In this document: in pieces, positions 31,651 through 33,947 of the stretch
How the letters are laid out: each line of letters starts with the position of its first letter
How positions within the stretch are numbered: position 1 is the stretch's first letter
Source of the DNA: JANLYQ01 sp031365725
GTDB lineage: Bacteria; Actinomycetota; Actinomycetes; JACCUZ01
Assembly: GCA_031365725.1 (NCBI GenBank)
Contig: JANLYQ010000043.1
Span: 1-33,947 of the forward strand
Length of the DNA stretch: 33,947 nucleotides
Reading direction: 5' to 3'
The notes under the pieces: model-generated
Told to the model about the DNA's origin: nothing
Database searches by the model: none
Seen by the model: only the letters and a program-made list of their open reading frames with translations
Program-made: the position numbers and the translations under genes

Positions 31651-32378
31651 TCAGGACAGCCGCTGCTCGACGGGTGCACCGGGTGCACCAGATACGTCGG
31701 TCGCACCGGTGAGGGTCATCGTCGCGAGCGGCACTGGCACGGTGCGCTGGCCGTCGAAGGCGTAGCGCACCACCTCGACCCGGTCGGCCGTCACCGGGAT
31801 CGACAGGGGGCCCAACGTGGTGCGCGCGTCGACCCAGGCGACCAACCCAGCCGGGTCGGCCAACGGCGCGGCGAAGTGCAGCACCGTGGCCCACCACACT
31901 GACCGGCGGTAGTAGGCCTCGGCCTGACCCAGCTCGGCCAGCTCGGCGAGGACCGCCGCGCGGAACCGGTCCGGCGCGTCGTCGACCGGCTCGGCGAGTG
32001 CCAGGACACCACGGTCAGCCAGCGCAAGACCGGTCAGGTTCCACCGCAGCGGCGGAGTGTGCGCGACCAAGGCCTCAACCAGCCCGGCGCACCGGCGCAC
32101 CTCGGGATCGTCGGCGTTCACCGCCCGCCAGACGCGTTCCAGGTAGGTGACGGTGAGGTGCGACGAGCCTCGGCCGCCGGTCAGCCACTGACCCGGTCCG
32201 GCCACGACCGCTGCCTCGGCCGCGAGGGCGTCGAGGCGTTCCTCGGCCACCGGGTCCAGCCGGAGGTCGAGGGACAGGCCCCAGCGGGTGCCGCCCTCGG
32301 CAGGCGGGGTGTCGAGCAGCGCGTTACCGGCCAGCACAGCAGCCCGCCCGCGCTCGTGGATCGAGTCCGGCGGACCGC

Positions 32379-32382
<4 letters not shown>
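31651..32382 (-). CDS. Conserved hypothetical protein with one 2H-like HxT motif
   Basis: The 243-residue protein starts at a GTG overlapping the radical SAM gene stop (GTGA). It reads WGLSLDLRLDPVAEERLDAL and GRGSSHLTVTYLERVWRAV, which resembles the first HxT motif of 2H phosphoesterases (2'-5' RNA ligase-like). It later has WWATVLHFAAPLADP, where the second HxT would be, but the Thr is not conserved. The family assignment is therefore tentative. It lies between the radical SAM enzyme and its linked protein and is surely cotranscribed with them. Confidence 0.7.

Positions 32383-33947
<1,565 letters not shown>

Overview
This is a high-GC actinobacterial chromosome window. Evidence is the GC-rich coding sequence with many GTG starts, GTGA/ATGA overlaps, and an actinobacterial gene order (radical SAM pair - rne - rplU - rpmA - obg - proB - nadD - LytR_C protein - rsfS - histidine phosphatase - tRNA-Ala). 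The sequence does not securely fix the genus.

Layout. (1) 1-9541, all minus strand, read right to left: hen1, pnkp, a DMT-type permease, a GGDEF protein, leuS and the start of a DegV gene. hen1 and pnkp overlap by a GTGA and form a bacterial RNA repair operon. leuS has a leader with two hairpins, one terminator-like. (2) 9549-20337 is an integrated element of about 10.8 kb. It is flanked by a 48-bp direct repeat that is the 3' part of tRNA-Ala(GGC). The right end carries an overlapping operon of MobF relaxase-helicase, excisionase and tyrosine integrase. The rest is sparse cargo: a small hypothetical protein, a complete ISL3-family insertion sequence with 8-bp target duplication, a lipoprotein, two frameshifted genes (a membrane protein and a secreted protein of lower GC) and remnants of IS256 and IS30 transposases. 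No type IV secretion, FtsK/TraB or replication gene is present, so it looks like an integrative mobilizable element or a reduced ICE. (3) 20295-33947, again all minus strand: tRNA-Ala, then conserved housekeeping genes for cell-envelope, NAD, proline, ribosome assembly and RNA decay functions. It ends with a radical SAM protein cut by the window edge.

How parts relate. The element inserted between tRNA-Ala and its likely native terminator, which now lies about 10.7 kb away next to hen1. The hen1-pnkp operon lies outside the att repeats and is chromosomal. Ribosomal protein genes rplU-rpmA are transcribed from a promoter at the 3' end of rne, and a strong hairpin separates rpmA from obg. The radical SAM protein, a 2H-phosphoesterase-like protein and the radical-SAM-linked protein form a tight operon upstream of rne.
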